Shown here: piece by piece, positions 58,847 through 64,000 of the stretch | Numbering within the stretch: position 1 is the stretch's first letter | Layout of the letters: every line of letters starts with the position of its first letter | Source: Stomoxys calcitrans | Taxonomy: Eukaryota; Arthropoda; Insecta; Diptera; Muscidae | Assembly: GCF_963082655.1 (NCBI RefSeq) | Contig: NC_081553.1 | Coordinates: 225,031,570-225,095,569 of the forward strand | Reading direction: 5' to 3' | Length of the DNA: 64,000 nucleotides | Notes under the pieces: generated by a model | Database searches by the model: none | Told to the model about the DNA's origin: nothing | What the model saw: only the letters and a program-made list of their open reading frames with translations | Translations under genes and position numbers: made by a program

Positions 58847-60095
58847 CCATAAAAAAAGTCTCCATAAAAAGACTGCATTGCAACTAGGCCCCATAACAAA
58901 AAATCTCCGTTAAAATAATATCCATCACAAAACGTCGGTATATCAGAACATCTTCATAAAAAGACTTTGTAGCAAAACGTAATAGGTCACCATAACAAAA
59001 GCCTTCAAAAGAACTCAAAACAAAAAGTCTCCAGAACAATTTATCTCTATAACAAAATATCTCTGTAACAAAAAGTCTCCATGACAAAATGCCGCCTCTA
59101 GAAAAATTCTTTGCAACAAAACGTTCCCATAACAAAATGCCCCCTTAAAAAGTCTCCAAAAAAGGCCTATATAGCAAAATGTCCCATCAACAAAAAATCG
59201 CCAAAAATAATCTCCAAAGACAAAGTCTCCATACCAAAAACCTTCATTAAATGTTTCCAAAAAAGTTCTCGTAACAAAAATCTCTATAGTAAAAGTTCTC
59301 ATAACAAAGAGTCTCCATAGCTAATGGTCTCCACAAAAAGTCTCTACACCAAAAACCCTCATTAAAGGTGTCCATAAAAGTCTACACAACAAAAATCCTT
59401 AAGGCTAAATGGTCTCCATACCAAAAACCTTTATAAAATGTATCCAAAAAAGTCTTCACAACAAAAATCTCCATAGTTAAAGTTTTCATAACAAAGAGTC
59501 TCCATAGCTAAAAGTCTCCACAAAAAGTCTCTATCCTAAAACCCTTCAGAAAATGTGTCCATAAAAGTCTCCACAACAAAAATACTTAAAGGTAAAAGGT
59601 CTCCATAACAAAAGTCTTCATAAATTATATCCATAAAAGTTTCCACAACAAAAATCCTAAAAAATAATAAAAAGTCTCCATATCAAAAAGCCTTTAAAAC
59701 AATGTTTCCATAACAAAAAGTCTCCACAGCAAAAAGTTTTCTTAACATAATTTCTCCACAACAAAAATTTCTCATAAAGAAAAAGTCTCCATAACTTAAA
59801 TTATCCATACCAAAAATCCTATTTCCAAAAATGTTCATTGCAAAAGTCTCCATAACAAAAACTCTCCTAGCAAAAAGTTTCCATTACCAAAGACTTTCCA
59901 TAATAAAGCCTCCAATGTAGTCTTCATAACATAACGTCTCTATAAAAAAAATGCATCACAAAAAATCTTTTCGTTGACTACTTTACAAAAGTTGCCATAA
60001 CAAAAACTCTCCTCTACAAAAAGTCTCCACTACATATATTCTCCAAAACCAAAACTCCATAACAAAAAATCTCCATAGAAAAAAGTCTCCATGAC

Positions 60096-62290
60096 AATAT
60101 GCCGATGATGGGTTGAAAGGGCTGAAAATCCTTAATAATCCTCAAAATCCAATTCCTTAAAGTTCCACAATGAAAAGAAATGTTAGAAGTCGTCTCTCAA
60201 ATATTTTTCTTAAAAAAGGTAATTGCAAAAGTCAGGCCAACAAGGAGAGGATTTCGTCTGCTACAGAAGTAAAATTCAACGATGGGTGTGTATGGTGCAG
60301 TCAGCACAAAAACTCATATGCAAACTGGCATTCAGCAGGGATAAGACCTGCAATCTGTAACTAAAAGCTTCATATATAGGATAAGGGGTTGTTTTGAACT
60401 ATTGTACTTTCTTTTAAAAAATCCGCAATTACTTTTTGGGCAACCCGATATACCAGCCATAACTATTACAAATCACAACAAAATACCATACATAAAAGTA
60501 CAGCCAAACCGAATTAGAAATACACTCCCGATGCACATCTTTGGTCCGATTTGGACCATTACGGCCCTTACCTACCATATTGATTCCAAATGACATGCTT
60601 CTTATCGTGCACCTAGGTTCTTGCTACTTGCTTGCATTATCTTTGCGTAACTCAGAACATTGCAATGTAAGAAATATTTCTGCCTATTTTCCTTGAAGGG
60701 TTTCGCAGGAAAATTCCAAACATTATTCTATACGTAAAAAATTCTACAAACTTTTACTCTTTGCCACATGCTAGAACTATTATTTCTTCTTGCCCTGCAT
60801 TCCTCTCTGTCTTTGTAGCTTTGGCTTTGTCGTTTTATTCAGTCGATAGATGGCACCTCCTACTTGTTCAGTTCGTCGATATGGTTTAGAGTATAACACG
60901 CTTATTATATTGTGCTGCATAATATTTTTGTAGCTGCTCATTTTTATATAAGGCTCGGGTAACTTTTTTTCTTTATTTTTTGTTGGTATTTAACTCCAGA
61001 GGCATTAAATGCCACAAATAGGCGTCTTTCTATAACGCATTGGCTATGGCTTTCCGGCATGCTTGCTTACACATGTCCATACATTAAAACATTTAAGCAT
61101 AAATGATGCATGGCTGCATTCTCACCACCACCATCGCCATGGCCATAGACATCACTGCCTTTCCACAAGAAATGATCCTCAATTCGAGGACAATAACAAC
61201 AACAGCAACAACTACAACGATAATACCAACACTTAGTTCCTGTACGTGTGCGATGCTGATAAGACCAAGCAACCAGTAGAGATGGCCAGGCTGGCAAAAG
61301 CCCAAAAGATTTCTTCCTCTATGCCATACGGCGACTGAGCAGTTGTTGTTATACTTTATGACTGTGATTATGATGAGCGACACAGCCTCAAAGCTTGAAA
61401 ATTACAACAAAAACAACAACCACAATGCGGTCCCATCTACTGTTCAATATGTAAATCTTTTGATACGCAAATGAGCTCCATATATGATCATCAGTATCAA
61501 CATTGGCAGTCTCATCAGCAAGCTGCTGCCTTGCCTGTCTTACCACCATCAACTACCCTACCTCATGGGCAGCACCTTCATCAGCATGGTCATCTTTAAA
61601 ATTACTGCTGGTGGCTAAAGCCAGCAAGCTAAACGGTGATTTTTGTGGCAAAGCAGGCGGGCAGGCAGGCAAGCAGGCAGTCAGCGCTATTTGCAATCTC
61701 AAAAGTTATGCAGAGATGACGAAGATGCTCAATGTGATGCTTGTTGCTGTGCCTTGCAATTTGGCACAGGGAATGCTTATGCTGGCTTTTCAATCGATGC
61801 TTGTGCATATCGAGTGGATTATTTAAGTCTTTTTTTTTGTTTTGATTCCCCCCCAACAAAACTTCATCTTAACGCAAAATATTTCCCCCTAAGCTATGGA
61901 AATTCTTGCCAGTTTTTCTTGAACGACTGTTTTATCAATGATGTTAAGCTCGCATGAAACAGCCCGCTGTTGCTATACACTTGTGCTCTACAATGTGCCT
62001 GTGTAGGGGCTGTTGACATATACATGACACAAATATGGGTAGCTCTCAATTTTTGCCTTTATAAAGTTGAGGATTTTAAAGGCTTCATCACTAGGATTTC
62101 TAAAATATTGGAAAATTTTTAATATTGCTTAGGAAGATATGGTAGTTCAGGTCATAAGTCTTATGTTTTGGAAGAAATTTACCATTATTCTACTTAGAAT
62201 TTCAATTTGAACCTTGACAATTTAGGTTTTCCCAGTTCTATCCATTAGCTTTGCTTTTCTCTTAAGAAAATTTAAATAATATGTCAAGTT
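60096..62290. other. Unique non-coding DNA, no gene supported
   Basis: Contains a solo MITE 3' end at 60405-60448, an ACAACAACAGCAACAAC run near 61195-61215, and GCAGGCGGGCAGGCAGGCAA near 61655-61675. Frames at 61503-61826 and 61643-61957 are overlapping, low-complexity and unsupported. Confidence 0.5.
60405..60448 (+). mobile_element. Solo 3' end of mariner MITE
   Basis: TGTACTTTCTTTTAAAAAAT followed by the 3' inverted repeat ending GGGCAACCCGA and a TA. The rest of the element is absent. Confidence 0.88.
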
Positions 62291-62291
62291 C

Positions 62292-62311
62292 GTGTCTTAA
62301 GTCTTTTGTTT
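62292..62311 (+). repeat. Dispersed 20-bp motif, cluster copy 1
   Basis: Exact GTGTCTTAAGTCTTTTGTTT, preceded by GTCAAGTTC. Confidence 0.9.
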
Positions 62312-62392
62312 TTCAAACAATGAAAAAATTTCAAATTTTTTAATGCTTAAAGTTTAAAATAAAAAGTATACTGATTAGGCTGTCCTATATAT

Positions 62393-62435
62393 GGAGGCCA
62401 CCGTAGCGCAGAGGTTAGCATGTCCGCCTATGACA
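62393..62435 (+). mobile_element. 43-bp SINE 5' head
   Basis: GGAGGCCACCGTAGCGCAGA followed by GGTTAGCATGTCCGCCTATG matches the intact main SINE head (A box present) and then stops. It was probably left by a deletion. Confidence 0.85.
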
Positions 62436-62482
62436 GTTTTCTCTTTAAAAAAAGAAAAAAATCAAATATAAATGTCAAGTTT

Positions 62483-62502
62483 GTGTCTTAAGTCTTTTGT
62501 TT
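62483..62502 (+). repeat. Dispersed 20-bp motif, cluster copy 2
   Basis: Exact GTGTCTTAAGTCTTTTGTTT, preceded by GTCAAGTTT as in the copy at 62292. Confidence 0.9.
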
Positions 62503-62651
62503 TTAAATCTGTAATTTTGTATTTTTTTAAGATTTTTTTCATATTTAGTAAATATTTATTGCAAAATAAATATTTAAGAAGTAGATTACCCTAGTTCGCT
62601 TTATTAGTTTAGATTTTTCCTATATTGCAATAAAAAAAATTAATCAAGTTC

Positions 62652-62671
62652 CTGACTTAAGTCTTTTGTTT
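62652..62671 (+). repeat. Dispersed 20-bp motif, cluster copy 3
   Basis: CTGACTTAAGTCTTTTGTTT, two mismatches at the left side, preceded by ATCAAGTTC. Confidence 0.85.
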
Positions 62672-63308
62672 TCTTTGAGATTCACAGGCAATGCCCGATT
62701 TTTATCATTTTTTTTTTCTTTCATATATCCACATTTTTACACTCCAACATTTTTTTTAACAACCCTCGTACTCGCACTTTTTATTGTACAAAATTACATT
62801 GTGTCACAAGTTGCCAGTTTGCTTTGTGTGAAATTTATGCCAGATTTAAGATTTAAAGAGATATTTTGTACACTGCTGCAATTATTATGATAACTACACT
62901 TTAATGTTTTCTTCTTCAGTTGCATAGCTTAAATATAAAATTGATGCCTGTCTGCGTGTGTGTTTAAAATCATAAAATCTTTGCATTAAAATATCTTAAA
63001 ATTGAATCTTACAGCACAAAACATCAAAAAGGTTGTAATTTACAATCTCACTGCAAAAAAAATCTGATTAAAAATTATTATTATTATTAGGAAGAATCGA
63101 TGAGTGGATAAGAGTACAAAAAGGTATTGCAATTCAGAAAGTTGAACATGTAAAAAAAGTTTGGCCGACCTGAACTTTGTGTACTACTATGGATACATTG
63201 CCAATTCTTGTTCAGAACAGGGAGAAACTGTTCTCTTATTAATGCGAACCAAGTATATAACCATAGCTAAAAAAAATTATTTTAAAGTTGTCATAGGCAG
63301 ACATGTTT
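62672..63308. other. AT-rich unique DNA
   Basis: No gene is visible. T-rich and TTA-repeat tracts lie between motif copies 3 and 4. Confidence 0.5.
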
Positions 63309-63328
63309 GTGTCTTAAGTCTTTTGTTT
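63309..63328 (+). repeat. Dispersed 20-bp motif, cluster copy 4
   Basis: Exact GTGTCTTAAGTCTTTTGTTT, preceded by ATGTTT. Confidence 0.9.
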
Positions 63329-63480
63329 AATAAAAATACTGTAACAAAAAATTAATAAATATTTACACAGCCTTAAATCATTGGTTAATTTCCTTTATTG
63401 CACATGCAGATTAACAAAACAACATTTGAAAAAATAATAAAAAATTATATATTTCTATTTTTATAGATTTAAAAAAGTTT

Positions 63481-63500
63481 GTGTCTTAAGTCTTTTGTTT
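63481..63500 (+). repeat. Dispersed 20-bp motif, cluster copy 5
   Basis: Exact GTGTCTTAAGTCTTTTGTTT, preceded by AAAAAAGTTT and followed by GG, as at 24069. Confidence 0.9.
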
Positions 63501-64000
63501 GGTTTAAAGAATTATTTTTAAAAATCAACAAAAAAAAATATTTTTCCTAACTTTAAAGAAGGCAAATACATTTGTAAGCTAACAAAGTTTAAATTTTAAA
63601 TCTTAAATTTATTGTCTTTAAAAGAAACAAATTGGCCCAGATATTTTCATTTTATCCAAACCAAAAAAAAAAATTATATATTTTTTTATTACTTAAAAGA
63701 CAATGCAAAACCCATTTTGTAGCTTAATTTTGTAGCTACCTTAGGTTTTATTATTTTTGTTTTTTTTTAATAATTAAAAATTTCTTTTTCTCAATACACT
63801 GTCCTCTTTTATATCCCTTGCTGTCAACTCACAACTATTCGTAACCCCTTTTTGTGGTATACCAGTAGAAAAATCAATCGAAATGTGTTAACATCATAAC
63901 AATTCCAAACAACAACTTCCAACAACAAGAAAAATGGCTTACGAAAAAAAAAAAAAAAAACTATTTTTTTTTTTAATTTTTCTTTCCATTTCTGTCAACC
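63501..64000. other. AT-rich DNA to the window end
   Basis: A- and T-rich unique sequence with an 18-bp poly-A run near 63943. No gene or repeat family was recognised. Confidence 0.5.

Larger units (their letters stand above)
57090..60095. repeat. Diverged 16-bp minisatellite, about 3 kb
   Basis: The consensus AGTCTCCATAACAAAA repeats every 16 bp with many variants and small indels. Cleaner runs lie at 57463-57500 and 57890-57985. Minus-strand frames (57789-57998, 58679-58894, 58884-59135, 59015-59302) consist of FCYGDFLLWRLF-like translations of the array and are not genes. SINE pieces interrupt it near 58536-58843. Confidence 0.92.

Noticed and set aside
57789..59302. Minus-strand frames with ETFCYGDFLLWRL-like repeats
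   Set aside because: They are translations of the 16-bp minisatellite in rotating frames, with no start or domain evidence.

Overview
The window reads as nuclear DNA of a large-genome calyptrate fly, most likely a muscid such as Stomoxys, Haematobia or Musca. The basis is AT-rich, repeat-dense sequence with mini-me/DINE-1-like repeats carrying a TATA run, a TTCTTGATCAG-type core and GTCY runs, mariner with a swarm of deletion derivatives, tRNA-derived SINEs, and Jockey- and R1/LOA-type non-LTR retrotransposons. The species call is inference. No bacterial or viral operon structure, CRISPR array, rRNA gene or functional tRNA gene was seen.

Only one stretch looks like an ordinary host gene: an uninterrupted 631-codon frame on the minus strand at 53886-55781. 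It encodes a very Lys/Arg-rich, probably coiled-coil protein with a short Cys-rich tail. I do not recognise it. Nearly every other long frame is a transposon remnant or a translation of a tandem repeat. The rest behaves like intergenic or giant-intron DNA.

Layout: 1-790, 31-bp minisatellite; 2.8-5.6 kb, decayed Helentron/mini-me-like DNA with SINEs; 6.3-8.05 kb, mini-me element with about ten 153-bp units; 10.0-11.9 kb, SINE and R1/LOA-like LINE remnant; 11.8-14.0 kb, more mini-me DNA broken by two mariner MITEs; 18.3-21.3 kb, head-to-head mini-me pair; 22.4-28.1 kb, further mini-me copies and MITEs; 29.6-32.7 kb, Jockey-like LINE on the minus strand with duplicated endonuclease, lost RT core and nested SINE; 35.5-38.5 kb, AT-rich repeat field built on a TATAACAGTT motif; 39.7-46.6 kb, (AAAAT)n and (ATTTT)n arrays facing each other across inverted copies of one dispersed repeat; 48.3-49.3 kb, a 942-bp mariner with a damaged transposase; 52.1-53.3 kb, tandem and inverted repeats; 53.9-55.8 kb, the host gene; 56.1-57.1 kb, LINE remnants; 57.1-60.1 kb, 16-bp minisatellite; 60.1-64 kb, AT-rich unique DNA.

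The most unusual signal is a 20-bp motif, GTGTCTTAAGTCTTTTGTTT, present in about 15 near-identical copies, some inverted. It sits in AT-rich unique sequence outside the recognised transposons, with five copies between 62.29 and 63.50 kb. It matches no repeat family I recognise and could be a dispersed protein-binding site or an undescribed micro-repeat.
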